Source of the DNA: Rhodanobacteraceae bacterium ZG21-1 | GTDB lineage: Bacteria > Pseudomonadota > Gammaproteobacteria > Xanthomonadales > Rhodanobacteraceae | Assembly: GCA_021390615.1 (NCBI GenBank) | Contig: JAJEJU010000022.1 | Coordinates: 248,001-312,000 of the forward strand | Length of the DNA stretch: 64,000 bases | Reading direction: 5' to 3' | Shown here: positions 19,198 to 27,585 of the stretch, in pieces | How the letters are laid out: each line of letters starts with the position of its first letter | Position numbering within the stretch: the stretch's first letter is position 1 | The notes under the pieces: model-generated | The model's database searches: none | Told to the model about the DNA's origin: nothing | Seen by the model: the letters and a program-made list of their open reading frames with translations, nothing else | Program-made: the position numbers and the translations under genes

Positions 19198-20532
19198 TCA
19201 AGCCCTCACTGCCTGCGGCTGATTGGTCTGCTGCTGGTTTGCCGTCTGCGCCGGATTGGCCTGGGCGGGCGCCGACTGGACCGCTTGAGCCGCGGTGCTG
19301 CTTTGCTGCAATGGCGTATTCATGGCCTGCAGGGTGGGCACATCCGCGACCGCCTTCAGCGGCGAGGTATTTTGCGCGGCGAAAGTCTTCGAGCCATCCG
19401 GACTCATTTCGACCTTGTCGATGCGGGTCAGCCCTTCGGCTTTCGCCTGCACGACCAGCGCTGCCGCCAGATTGACGCTGTGCTGATCCGGCGTGCGGCC
19501 AATCGCAGCGTCCAGCTTGTGCACGCCATCCAGCGCCTGCTGATACATCGCATGGTCCGGATTCTTGGGATCGTTCAAACCCGGCGCCTTGGCGGGAGAA
19601 GCCAGCTTGACCTGGGCGTCGAGGGCCTTTTCCGTCTCCGGACCCACCTTGCCATCGATGTGCTTGAGATGATGATCGCGCTGGAAGTCTTCCACCGCAC
19701 GCTTGGTGTCCTGGCCGAATTCGCCGTTGGCCTTGAGCAGTTGGCCCTGGCTGTCCTTGTAGCCCAGCTTGGCAAGCTGATCCTGCAGGTCGTGCACTGC
19801 CTGGCCGTGCGCTCCCAGCTTGAGCACATGCGTATCGTCATTCGCCGCACGCGCCGGCTCAGGCGCCGGCGTGGGCGGTTTCGGCGCATGCTGGCCAGGC
19901 TCGTTGGCCGGCGCGACGGTCTGGCCGCGCATTTCCTGCAAGGTCTTGGTGGTGGCCGCCACCACTTCCTTATTCCCGTCGCGCTGCGCCATGTGCTGCG
20001 CATCCGCGACCATCTGCGTCGAGCGAGTGACTCGCCCGGTGTGCTCGTCGGTGAGGATCTGGAAGTTGTTGCCCTTCTGGTTGTGGTAATCGGCGACGTT
20101 GTATTGGTGCAGGTGCGCCGCGCGGCCTTGGTACTGCTCGATGGCCCAGAAGTTTCCGTTCTTGTCGGGAGCCGTCACCACGCCGACCGTATGGGTTCTC
20201 ATGATGTGTGCCTGGTCGGCCTGCCCAGCCAGGATGCCGCCTGGGTGCCCATGCCTAGCCGCGTCGTCATAGCCCTTGGTGACCAGCACCTGCCCCGGCT
20301 GGACCAATTCCGGGTGCTTGCCGGCATCGATCATGCGGGGAGCCGTCCAGGCGCCGGCATGCCCCAGCCCGGGATTGTAAGCCTGGCCCAGCACGGCGCA
20401 TTGCTCGCCCGGGTAGTGGTTGCCTTGGGCCAGCGGAACGCCTGGCGGCGTTATGAAGCCGCCGTTGACGACCCGATGCGAATCGTTGGCGTAACTGGTA
20501 TTGGGAACAAAAGGCGGCGACTGGTCGGTCAT
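19198..20532 (-). CDS. Type IV secretion antibacterial effector: cysteine hydrolase, PG-binding domain and XVIPCD
   Basis: A 444-residue multidomain toxin. Residues 1-180 look like a cysteine amidase of the NlpC/CHAP/BPSL0067 kind (GEQCAVLGQAY with Cys45, later RHGHPGG and FWAIEQY). Residues 236-305 are a peptidoglycan-binding domain (LKLGAHGQAVHDLQDQLAKL). Residues 319-415 form the XVIPCD (NDPKNPDHAMYQQAL, VHKLDAAIGRTPDQ, LVVQAKAEGLTRIDKV), which binds VirD4 of Xanthomonadales T4SS, followed by the usual Gln-rich tail. The predicted role is contact-dependent injection into competitors and cleavage of their cell wall. GGGAG precedes the ATG. The gene lies 26 bases after its probable immunity gene. 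Confidence 0.88.
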   Translation of the reverse strand: MTDQSPPFVPNTSYANDSHRVVNGGFITPPGVPLAQGNHYPGEQCAVLGQAYNPGLGHAGAWTAPRMIDAGKHPELVQPGQVLVTKGYDDAARHGHPGGILAGQADQAHIMRTHTVGVVTAPDKNGNFWAIEQYQGRAAHLHQYNVADYHNQKGNNFQILTDEHTGRVTRSTQMVADAQHMAQRDGNKEVVAATTKTLQEMRGQTVAPANEPGQHAPKPPTPAPEPARAANDDTHVLKLGAHGQAVHDLQDQLAKLGYKDSQGQLLKANGEFGQDTKRAVEDFQRDHHLKHIDGKVGPETEKALDAQVKLASPAKAPGLNDPKNPDHAMYQQALDGVHKLDAAIGRTPDQHSVNLAAALVVQAKAEGLTRIDKVEMSPDGSKTFAAQNTSPLKAVADVPTLQAMNTPLQQSSTAAQAVQSAPAQANPAQTANQQQTNQPQAVRA

Positions 20533-20558
20533 GTCTGGCTACTCCCTGTAGATGCGAA

Positions 20559-21182
20559 TTAAGGCTTTTTGTCCAGCGACTTGAAGTTGTTCAACGCCGT
20601 TACGATGTCTTTGCGCACTCCCTCGGACACCCCAGGCTGATGAGCCTCCTTGGGATCGAAGCTCGGTTTGTCCGAAGACCCCAGCGAAATGTCGTCTATC
20701 TTGAAACGGCCATCTTCGAGTTTCAGAAAGAATAGCGTCGCATACGTGCCATTGGTGCGATAGGTCACGCCGACGACGGAGCCATTCGAATCGCTTGATA
20801 GACTCTTGAACTTGATGGCCGCAGGAGTCTGCCCGTCGGGGGCGTCGCTGATGATGTAGTCAGTCTCGCCATTGGTGACATTGTCGATGCCCGGCGTGCC
20901 ATTGGGGGTGAACACGACATCGGGATTCGCGGTTTCCTTGGCCTTGATGGCGTACCACGCTGCCAGAAAATCTTTGGTGAAAAGCAGCGTTTCGAGCTGG
21001 GTCGGCTTGTTGCTACTACCGCGGAGGAGCTTGTTCGCATCGGCGGCACGGTTCTCGTAGCCCACGACAAACTTCACCACGTCGACGGCGCTGCTTCCAG
21101 CCGGCGGAGGCGTGCTCGCCGCATGTCCGAGCAGTGGCACCAAGATCAACAGCAAAACCAATAAAGCTCGCTTCAAATGCAT
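20559..21182 (-). CDS. Probable periplasmic immunity protein of the XVIPCD effector
   Basis: A 207-residue protein with a signal peptide (MHLKRALLVLLLILVPLLGHA, no lipobox). The body resembles DUF3828/NTF2-like periplasmic proteins (SAVDVVKFVVGYENRA, then VGVTYRTNGTYATLFFLKLEDGRFKIDDI). In Xanthomonadales, each XVIPCD effector acting on peptidoglycan is encoded beside an exported inhibitor. This gene is directly upstream on the same strand and exported to the compartment where the effector would act. The immunity assignment is by context. Confidence 0.72.
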   Translation of the reverse strand: MHLKRALLVLLLILVPLLGHAASTPPPAGSSAVDVVKFVVGYENRAADANKLLRGSSNKPTQLETLLFTKDFLAAWYAIKAKETANPDVVFTPNGTPGIDNVTNGETDYIISDAPDGQTPAAIKFKSLSSDSNGSVVGVTYRTNGTYATLFFLKLEDGRFKIDDISLGSSDKPSFDPKEAHQPGVSEGVRKDIVTALNNFKSLDKKP

Positions 21183-21658
21183 GATGGTGCTCGTCTTTTA
21201 TGGATTTGTAAGTTAGGAAATCATTCCTGCCACCTGCGAGTTTACAGCGGCGAAGGTGACGGGCAAGGTGTAACGTTCCATCCCGCTTCAAAGCGCGCCA
21301 TCAGGCAGCACCATTGTTGAGAATCCCTGGCGGTGAGACTCACCTGGCCAGGCGCCCTATGAAAAGGCCGCCGACCAGCTAAGCGCTCGACCTGCCGCCA
21401 TGGCCTATGACTGAGGCCCGGGAGCGGCCTGCACGGGAAGCATGAAAAACCGCATTCCGTTGCGGCATCCGCCTGATGAAATTCAGGGTGATGGAATGCA
21501 GGAAACCTGCACAGTGCCGACGCAGCCGGTCGAGAGGCTGTCATGGTGCTTTGCCGTCATGGTTTCGCAGGCATACGGACAGTCGCCCGGTCATGACGAA
21601 TAGCACGTGCAGCGGCCTATGGCAGTTATACATTGAGAACGGGACTCGGGAGACTGCC
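21183..21658. other. Intergenic stretch
   Basis: About 475 bases separating the minus-strand immunity/effector operon from the plus-strand gene at 21659. It must contain both promoters. No operator-like palindrome stands out. Confidence 0.4.
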
Positions 21659-22384
21659 ATGCAACGCGCCATGCCTTACGTGATGATGGTTCTTGCCGTC
21701 ATAGCCACCGGCCGCACGCATGCAGCGGAAGATGTCGTCGCCAAGATCAAGCGGCAATCGCAGGAGTTCTCCGATGCTTCCGCGTCGGGCGATACGAAGA
21801 CGCTTGCGCGTTATCTCGACGACCGCGTGATCTTTATCAACGAAGGTGGCGACATCGCTACCAAGGCGGACATAACGACGCCTGGCCCAGCAGGACCGAA
21901 GGGCGTTTCCAACAAACTCGTGCAGACGGATTTCAACATCGAAGTGCACGGCAATGTCGCCGTCACCCGCTTTACCGACAACGCGACAGTGCAGGTCGGC
22001 GACCAAATCATCAGGCCACGCTTTCGCTCCACCGAAGTATGGCTGGATGAAGGCGATGCCTGGCGCATGATTTCGAGCCAGACAGTTGCGCTGTCCGACG
22101 ATCCTCCGGCCGTGCCGCTTACCTCGGCCGAGTTGGATGACTATGTGGGCACCTATCAGGCGGCTCCTGGCTTTATCGTCACGATCACGCGTCAAAGTGG
22201 TCAACTGCTCAGCGCCACCAACAACGCAAAGCCTACGCCGTTGATGGCAGAGGCCCGCGATGTGCTGTTCACGCCCGGCCAGCCGCGAACTCGCCGCATT
22301 TTCGATCGCGATCGCAGCGGCAAGGTGGTTGGATTTTCGTCTCGCCGCGAAGGGCATGGCTTCGAGTTCAAGAAGCTCGGTTGA
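21659..22384 (+). CDS. Exported NTF2-like (DUF4440) protein with C-terminal DUF3471-like domain
   Basis: A 241-residue protein with a signal peptide (MQRAMPYVMMVLAVIATGRTHA). The SnoaL/DUF4440-type domain is residues 24-140 (ARYLDDRVIFINEGGD, VAVTRFTDNATVQVGD, WRMISSQTV). The C-terminal segment (ELDDYVGTYQAAPGFIVTITRQ ... FSSRREGHGFEFKKL) resembles DUF3471, a beta-rich domain found after beta-lactamase-like proteins. GGGAG sits at the right distance from this ATG; a longer frame from 21476 lacks one. Role unknown. Confidence 0.72.
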   Translation: MQRAMPYVMMVLAVIATGRTHAAEDVVAKIKRQSQEFSDASASGDTKTLARYLDDRVIFINEGGDIATKADITTPGPAGPKGVSNKLVQTDFNIEVHGNVAVTRFTDNATVQVGDQIIRPRFRSTEVWLDEGDAWRMISSQTVALSDDPPAVPLTSAELDDYVGTYQAAPGFIVTITRQSGQLLSATNNAKPTPLMAEARDVLFTPGQPRTRRIFDRDRSGKVVGFSSRREGHGFEFKKLG

Positions 22385-22849
22385 CTGTTTCGCTTTGCTA
22401 CTGAGCACTGGCATTCGCCTCGCCACTGAGTGCGTGCACTCGCCGCCAACCCGCCGGCGGCGGCTCGCCATAGCTGCCTGTCCGGCGGACCAAGTAGCTC
22501 GATGACTCCAGTCTGACTTCTGCGCAAGCTCAGCCGCAACACCATTTCAAAGAGGACAAGCTACGCAACGCAAGTCCATCCAGTCAGTCCAGCAAGCCTC
22601 CAAAGACAAGCCAGAAGCGCCTCGGTTACGCGGACACGGCAGCCGCCCGCCTCCTTGAAGCCCCCCGAAGTGACCATGGTCTGCACTACGGAAGAACTGC
22701 GCGCCATCGCTGAGGCTCATATTCATATCGCCTGCGACATGGAACATGCCGGGTTCGGGCACGCCTGCATTGCCGGCCGCATCGAAGGCTTGCGCATGGA
22801 CCGAAGCGATTAATCGGGGTGCCGTAACCGAAGCGCAGGACACGACGCC
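22385..22849. other. Intergenic stretch with a doubtful 45-codon frame
   Basis: About 465 bases. A plus-strand frame at 22676-22813 (MVCTTEELRAIAEAH...RMDRSD) has GC-biased third positions but no ribosome-binding site. An antisense frame overlaps it. Neither can be supported as a gene. Confidence 0.3.
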
Positions 22850-23032
22850 ATGACCGAGGCGATACAAGTGCTTGTTTGCGTTTCCGGCGGCGTCGCGCAG
22901 ACCGCCTACGCTACCCCAGGAGTCCAGCTCGACTTCAAGGTGCTGGACTTCGATGATGCCATGGAAGACGAGAGCCAGAATCTGGACCAGGAGTTCCCGG
23001 ACTCAACGAAAAAACCCGAGGCCGTCTACTAA
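22850..23032 (+). CDS. Small acidic protein
   Basis: A 60-residue protein beginning MTEAIQVLVCVSGGVAQTAYATPGV and continuing LDFKVLDFDDAMEDES. Short proteins of this pattern (VLVCV.GG..Q..Y, then a valine/aspartate-rich strand) recur on bacterial mobile elements and chromosomes without known function. AGGA lies eight bases before the ATG. Confidence 0.55.
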   Translation: MTEAIQVLVCVSGGVAQTAYATPGVQLDFKVLDFDDAMEDESQNLDQEFPDSTKKPEAVY

Positions 23033-23230
23033 TATAAGCCTCGCTAGCGGCGCGCTCTTCCTGCTTCTTGGCTCTAAGAGGCGCCAAACTATGTCGCGAC
23101 CAAACTGGCTTTGAGCGGTTTTGTAGTCCAGTTGGCAAACAACGGACTTTCCGGCCGCTACTCTCAAATCAGTAAAAATTTAACATTGGCAGCTGGTTTG
23201 CACGTCAGACCGCCCGGGGAGGGCAACGGA

Positions 23231-24856
23231 ATGCGAGAGCTTGGGAAACACGGGCCATGGCTACGTCATGCAGCGGTAGCGCTTCTCTATTTCGCCGCAT
23301 ACACCGCGCTGAGGCAGGTCTCGTTCTCCTACTGGCTGTTGCCCGCCGGCTTGCGCCTGGGTTGCTTGCTTTTTGCCCCTTACCGGTACTGGCCTGCTTT
23401 GGCCGCCGGCGAAATGCTGGGCTTGGGCAACGTTGCCTACCAATGTTACGAAACCCTCGGCCCGCTCTACGCGCTATTCAGCTTCATCCCGCCGATCCTG
23501 ATCGAAATGCCGATCGTGCGGTGGTGCCGTCAGCGCCTTGGATTGTTCGGCATCAAACGCCAAGTGCGCATGAGCGCCCTGCTGCTTTGTACCTTGCTTA
23601 CCTCGCTGGTTACCGCTGGATTCGATTATCTGTTTGTCTGCATCATCGCGCCGACGTTGCCGCAGCAAGCGCCTCCCACCATTGACTGGGCTGCCGGCTA
23701 CTTCCTCGGCAAATACCTGGGCGTGCTCACCGTTGTCCCGCTGGCCTTGATGCTCTGGCAGGTGGCCCGCCCCAAGGAATGGCGCAGTTGGTGGCCGCGT
23801 CTAGCCTCCAGCCGCCTTGCGATGGACAGCGTGGCGCTGTTACTTCCTACCCTGCTCTTGCTGATGTGGATGGCCACCCATGCCGACGGCCAGCTGGCAC
23901 TCGGTGTCCGCATGGCCATGTTCCTGCCTGTGGCAGGGCTGGCCATGCGGCACGGATGGTACGGCGCAGCGATTGGCGGATCGGCTGCCAGTATCAGCAT
24001 CGCCATCGTCATGCCGGTGCATTTCGACACGATGACGACCCAAGCCGAACTGATCATGTCGTTTGCGATCACCATGATGCTTATGTTCGGCTCCAGGATT
24101 TCCGTGCTGCACCACCGCGACGAGAAAGAGCGCACTGAAAGCCGGCTGGCCCTGCAGGCCGCGCAGCAAGGGCTGTATCTCGGCGAGCTTCGCATGCGCC
24201 ACGCCGCCGATACGATCGAGCAGATCGCGACGACCTTCCACGAGGTCCAGGGGCGCGTGCTCGAACGCATACGCCACGTTCTCTCGCCGGCCGAAGAACA
24301 CAACTTTTCCAAACAGGTCATTGCTTCGAGATTCGAAGCCTTCCAACTGGCCAACAGTCTCTCGCCGCGCGCGATCGTGACCCGGGGCCTCGCATCTGCG
24401 ATCAACGACGCCACCATCGCGCACGCTTTTTCGATCGAAGACATCGACTATCAGTGCGAGCTTCGTCGAAGCAACATCGATGCGCTGTCTGCCGGCGCAC
24501 AGCTCGCGTTGTACCGGCTGATCTGCGAGGCTAGCGCGTACATCTATGAGCAAGCGACATTGTCGAGCGTCAGTATGAAAATACGCACGGGCTCGGCACA
24601 TGGGCGGCGCTGGGTAGCAGTGCGCATCGACAGCGTGCATGACGCGAAAGCGAGCACCCTGATGCCGGCATTAGGGGCGTGCGAGCAGTTCAGAAACCGC
24701 GTTGGCGCCACGGGGCAAGGCATCGGTGCGCTACGCGATCAGGCATATGTATATAGCGGCATGGTCCACCTAAGATCGTTGGCTCAAGGTACCCGGCTGA
24801 CTCTGTTGCTGCATGACGCTCCGAAAGCAGCAGATACATTCGCCCGGGTGAACTGA
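23231..24856 (+). CDS. MASE1-type membrane sensor with degenerate histidine-kinase module
   Basis: A 541-residue protein. Residues 10-300 contain about eight hydrophobic helices with MASE1 features (ALRQVSFSYWLLPAGLRLG, FAPYRYWPALAAGEMLGLG). The cytoplasmic part (from about 310) follows the layout of HPK7 kinases, but the H-box His is not recognisable and only the last ATP-lid-like segment GQGIGALRDQAYVYSG and GTRLTLLL remain. It is probably a ligand sensor without kinase activity. GAGGG upstream of 23231 supports this start over the earlier ATG at 23111. Confidence 0.75.
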   Translation: MRELGKHGPWLRHAAVALLYFAAYTALRQVSFSYWLLPAGLRLGCLLFAPYRYWPALAAGEMLGLGNVAYQCYETLGPLYALFSFIPPILIEMPIVRWCRQRLGLFGIKRQVRMSALLLCTLLTSLVTAGFDYLFVCIIAPTLPQQAPPTIDWAAGYFLGKYLGVLTVVPLALMLWQVARPKEWRSWWPRLASSRLAMDSVALLLPTLLLLMWMATHADGQLALGVRMAMFLPVAGLAMRHGWYGAAIGGSAASISIAIVMPVHFDTMTTQAELIMSFAITMMLMFGSRISVLHHRDEKERTESRLALQAAQQGLYLGELRMRHAADTIEQIATTFHEVQGRVLERIRHVLSPAEEHNFSKQVIASRFEAFQLANSLSPRAIVTRGLASAINDATIAHAFSIEDIDYQCELRRSNIDALSAGAQLALYRLICEASAYIYEQATLSSVSMKIRTGSAHGRRWVAVRIDSVHDAKASTLMPALGACEQFRNRVGATGQGIGALRDQAYVYSGMVHLRSLAQGTRLTLLLHDAPKAADTFARVN

Positions 24857-24884
24857 CCCATTAGACCGATCGAGAGGTTTACCC

Positions 24885-25397
24885 ATGCGCCACCCGTCAC
24901 CCATCAAACTCCGCCGTTTTGTGGCCCTCACCGGGTTGCTTGTCTTTGTCGCAACCGCCTACGCTGCGCCACCTAGCCATGGCCTGGGCCAGATGTGGCC
25001 CAACGCCCAGGATGTCAGTGCGAACCCGCAGTGGCATGTATACGTCTTCGAGCGTGACCAGATCCATTACATCCAAGTCAACGACTCCAGCGGCGCCGTG
25101 CGTGCTGCCTTCGCCGTCGCTAACGGGACCGCGCTGGTGCTGCCTATCGGTGGCGATGCCGATCGCGCCAGCGTATTGCAGCAGTCTCCGGGGACCAGAA
25201 TCAGCGCTGCGGCCGGTCAAATCGTCTACCACGACACGCAGAGCCAAGTAGCCATGGTTCCCCAAGCCGATGGCATCGGTTGGGTAGTGACGACAACACC
25301 GCAAGCAAGCTATTCAATCAGCGCCAGCGACTGCACCCTGCAAAATTGCGGTGGCCGTATCGCGCCCCCCGTTAACAGCACCAGCCAAGCGCAGTAA
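24885..25397 (+). CDS. Secreted protein of unknown function
   Basis: A 170-residue protein with an N-terminal signal (LRRFVALTGLLVFVATAYAA). The body is mostly beta-like (WHVYVFERDQIHYIQVND, AAFAVANGTALVLPIGGDA), with one Cys pair near the end (CTLQNC). It follows the MASE1 sensor by 28 bases with GAGAGG before its ATG, so the two may be co-transcribed and it could be a periplasmic partner. No family recognised. Confidence 0.6.
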   Translation: MRHPSPIKLRRFVALTGLLVFVATAYAAPPSHGLGQMWPNAQDVSANPQWHVYVFERDQIHYIQVNDSSGAVRAAFAVANGTALVLPIGGDADRASVLQQSPGTRISAAAGQIVYHDTQSQVAMVPQADGIGWVVTTTPQASYSISASDCTLQNCGGRIAPPVNSTSQAQ

Positions 25398-25421
25398 CAC
25401 CGGCCGTATCAGGACACCCGC

Positions 25422-25439
25422 GCCCGCCAGCTGGCGGGC
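25422..25439 (+). terminator. Palindromic hairpin after the secreted-protein gene
   Basis: GCCCGCCAG directly abuts its inverted copy CTGGCGGGC, 24 bases after the stop codon. There is no T-run and the hexamer repeats follow at once. Confidence 0.4.
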
Positions 25440-25479
25440 ACGGACAAGGACACGGACACGGACACGGACACGGACACGA
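25439..25479 (+). repeat. Hexanucleotide tandem repeat CACGGA
   Basis: Six complete copies of CACGGA (one with a single change, CAAGGA) plus a partial one, outside any supported gene. Downstream, an open frame without a start reads a short hydrophobic peptide to a stop near 25593; this may be the remnant of a gene. Confidence 0.75.
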
Positions 25480-25684
25480 AGAGCATAGAGCTATCCGCTT
25501 GGACTTCACCAATCTGGCCACAGGATTGCCGGTCTGGGCCAAGAATCTCTGGGGTCCCGTCTTAGCCGTGAGCGCTTTTGCGCTGGTGTGGTGACTTAGC
25601 GGCTCGCCTCATCTGGTGTGGGAGCACCCCTGGAAGCTGACGCATCCGCGTATGAACCATCTTTCATCCGCCATTTCAGTGAGG

Positions 25685-25885
25685 CTATGACAAACCATTC
25701 CCCGCGAAAAAGCTCGCATATAGCTCGCACCCCTTTACCGGGAGGTTAGGCGGATAACAAAAGCCCCTTGACGCTTTTTCTGCCGAAGCAAGGATCTGCG
25801 CCTTGCCAGCCTTGCCCTTCTCAGCTTCGACCGGCAGCGAGAAAAGCATCGCAAGCATGACGGCCACGGATATGCATCGAAGCAC
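25685..25885 (-). CDS. Small secreted protein with GTG start
   Basis: A 66-residue frame starting at GTG (25885) with GGAGG six bases upstream. It begins with a signal-like segment (LRCISVAVMLAMLFSLPVEA), then a short Lys-rich mature part with two cysteines (GFCYPPNLPVKGCELY). Longer versions from ATG codons at 25909 or 25918 lack a ribosome-binding site. Function unknown. It is the last gene with chromosomal character before the integration region. Confidence 0.5.
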   Translation of the reverse strand: MLRCISVAVMLAMLFSLPVEAEKGKAGKAQILASAEKASRGFCYPPNLPVKGCELYASFFAGNGLS

Positions 25886-26074
25886 CTTGGTCCTCCAGAC
25901 ATACGCCATCACAGGCATTAAGGCCCAAGACTGTGCCGTTTGTTGGGCTTACCAGCCCTCGATCCGCCCTCGTTTTTTTCCCTTAGCCATCGCACTTCAT
26001 CGCACTTTGTGATCGGACTTCTTTTTCCGCTCCGCCAACTCATCCCGAGCGATCAGAACCAGCATGCAAGCTGG

Positions 26075-26281
26075 TTACCGCGTATGTTTTATCCTCATGA
26101 CGACGCCGCAGCTTGTATCGACCGCCATTTCGGCGTTCTCTTTCTTGAATTTTCCGGATACAAATAAGTTGATCGGACGACTAACATCCACCGGAACAAT
26201 CACGAGCTGGCCTCCACGATTGATGCTCACCTCGTAAGGGCCAATTCGTACAGGGCTATCAGGCAGTTCTTCTTCAGCCAT
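26075..26281 (-). CDS. Small protein of unknown function
   Basis: A 68-residue protein (MAEEELPDSPVRIGPYEVSIN...) with strand-rich content and no cysteines or membrane segment. AAAGGAG precedes the ATG at the right distance; an upstream frame to 26350 lacks support. Its AT-richer composition and position next to a decayed integrase suggest it belongs to an older integrated element. Confidence 0.5.
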   Translation of the reverse strand: MAEEELPDSPVRIGPYEVSINRGGQLVIVPVDVSRPINLFVSGKFKKENAEMAVDTSCGVVMRIKHTR

Positions 26282-26500
26282 TTGAAACTCCTTTTGATGG
26301 CGATCAAAAAAGGTTGAAAAATCCTTTTGTCTAAGGATGTCGCAGAACAAAGCAAATCTGGCCTATTGATTGGCTGTACAGATCATTCGCCTGCGCGGGA
26401 GCTCCCGCTACACAAGCCTGTACATGCGGTCAGGCTACAGGACTAGCGTCTCATGGACATGGTTCGATCCCGTGCGATGTCCTTGTGCTGGAAGTGTTTG

Positions 26501-26973
26501 TCACTGCGCCCTGCCCTTGAGCGCCACCACTTTCCCGCCAGCTTTCAACCCATCCAGATATTCAGCCCACGCCTGCATCATGCGCTTACGCTCATCCAGG
26601 CGTTGAGCTCGGTTGTAGGCGGCACGCACCTTGTTCCGCTCGGCATGCGCTAGCTGGCGCTCGATCACACCGCGAAGCTGTTTGCCGCTCGATCGTCGCC
26701 GGCAACCTTCTCGGCTTCGCGATGCGCTGACGGATCAATACCGTGCTGCAAGAGTCCACGTGCGTTATCGCACCTAGTACGCGCATCACCCAGGCTCGTC
26801 TCTGGATAGCCGCCTAGTGCGAGTCGCTTCTCCTCGCCTTCAAAGCGGTACTTCAGGCGTCACAGTTTGCCGCCCGCCGGAGTGATCTCCAGATATAGCC
26901 CCTTCTCGTCGTACAAGCGTCATGGCTTATCTGCGGCCTTCCCTTAGCGCATCGATACATCGCTTAGGGGCAT
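26501..26973 (-). pseudogene. Decayed DUF4102-type tyrosine integrase
   Basis: Reading leftwards from ATG at 26973, the frame gives the family N-terminus (MPLSDVSMR, then GLYLEITPAGGKL and RLKYRFEGEEKRLALGGYPETSL in pieces). It is interrupted by three stops, two of them at positions where the family has Trp (TGG to TGA). After about 110 codons the sequence jumps directly to the C-terminal tail of the same family (LAHAERNKVRAAYNRAQR, WAEYLDGLKAG). The whole catalytic core with the Arg-His-Arg-Tyr residues is deleted. A functional enzyme would be about 400 residues. Confidence 0.85.
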
Positions 26974-27044
26974 GTCATCACCGTTGGGGGCATGGCACCT
27001 CACCAAGTCCCGCATTCCCCCAATTACGCCCCCGAATGCCCCCG
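26967..27044. repeat. GGGGGCAT arm-type repeats in front of the integrase remnant
   Basis: The octamer GGGGGCAT or close variants occurs near 26967 and 26986 on the plus strand and near 27013, 27026 and 27036 in inverse orientation. Such clusters between the tRNA end and a DUF4102 integrase are the usual arm-type binding sites for integrase or excisionase. Confidence 0.6.
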
Positions 27045-27076
27045 GACTCCCTGGCACGCCCTGGGACCCGATGAGA

Positions 27077-27122
27077 CAACAAAAAAGGCCGAAACCCTGC
27101 TTTTCTGGAGGTTTCCGGCCTT
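27077..27122 (-). terminator. Intrinsic terminator downstream of the tRNA-Thr remnant
   Basis: On the minus strand GGCCGGAAACC, a 13-base loop and GGTTTCGGCC are followed by TTTTTTGTTG. It lies 25 bases past the encoded CCA end of the tRNA segment, so it is probably the native tRNA terminator. Confidence 0.85.
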
Positions 27123-27147
27123 CTTGGGATGCGCTGGGACGACTTAT

Positions 27148-27193
27148 TGGTGCCGGCACCCGGATTCGAACTGGGGACCTACTGATTACAAAA
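27148..27193 (-). other. Attachment site: 3' part of tRNA-Thr(UGU) at the prophage left end
   Basis: The minus strand reads the anticodon loop TTTGTAA (anticodon UGU), the 3' anticodon arm TCAGT, variable loop, a complete T-arm with GTTCGAATC and the acceptor strand ending in an encoded CCA. The 5' half of the tRNA is absent; identity to a tRNA-Thr stops at the anticodon loop. This is the displaced end expected when a phage inserts in the 3' half of a tRNA gene. The intact gene should stand at the other prophage end, beyond the window. Confidence 0.8.
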
Positions 27194-27321
27194 CGGTCGT
27201 CCTTGCCGATCCTAGTCGTTGATCTTCAAGCGCAATCAGGTGATTGACGAGTTCCACTTTCATGGACTTTCGATGCCTCGCAGGCCGCATTCTTGCGTGA
27301 GCTTGCCTATGATTGTGGACG

Positions 27322-27585
27322 CTATTTGGCGGTAGATGGCTTGCCAGATTTCCACCCGCAGAGCTGCGCTCCCGTCTGATCATGCGCCAGAATTTCCTTG
27401 GCCGTGGCATCACTCAGACTATCGCCTGGATGCACGTAGATCGGCTTCCACGCCGAGCAGGAATCGACCTTAGTTAGGGGCAGACCAGTTGTCGCGCAGC
27501 TCGCCAGCAGCGGTATCGGGAGCAGCAGTAGCCACTGGCTGAACTGGCGCAACAGGAAGCGCCTGGACTCGGGATTGCGTTTCAC
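27322..27585 (-). CDS. Rz1-like outer-membrane spanin lipoprotein
   Basis: An 87-residue lipoprotein precursor with lipobox LLAS-C (signal segment WLLLLPIPLLASC), so the mature protein starts at Cys and is anchored to the outer membrane. The frame is +1 relative to Rz and begins inside it. GTG at 27585 preceded by GAGG is the best start; the upstream ATG (27711) would add a basic, non-lipoprotein leader. It extends about 150 bases past the end of Rz, so the two are only partly nested. Together with Rz it fuses inner and outer membranes in the last step of lysis. Confidence 0.82.
   Translation of the reverse strand: MKRNPESRRFLLRQFSQWLLLLPIPLLASCATTGLPLTKVDSCSAWKPIYVHPGDSLSDATAKEILAHDQTGAQLCGWKSGKPSTAK

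Noticed and set aside
22547-22867. Minus-strand frame in the gap before the small acidic protein
   Set aside because: No ribosome-binding site, no recognisable domain, and it overlaps the better supported plus-strand small gene.
25505-25593. Hydrophobic peptide-like frame after the hexamer repeats
   Set aside because: No start codon with a ribosome-binding site; could be a remnant, not supported as a gene.
26972-27247. Plus-strand frame reading GAGTRIRTGDLLITK through the tRNA segment
   Set aside because: This peptide is the well-known spurious translation of the antisense strand of a tRNA 3' half, not a protein.
27186-27413. Minus-strand frame at the prophage left end
   Set aside because: It overlaps the Rz1 lipoprotein and ends in the tRNA anticodon loop; no ribosome-binding site.
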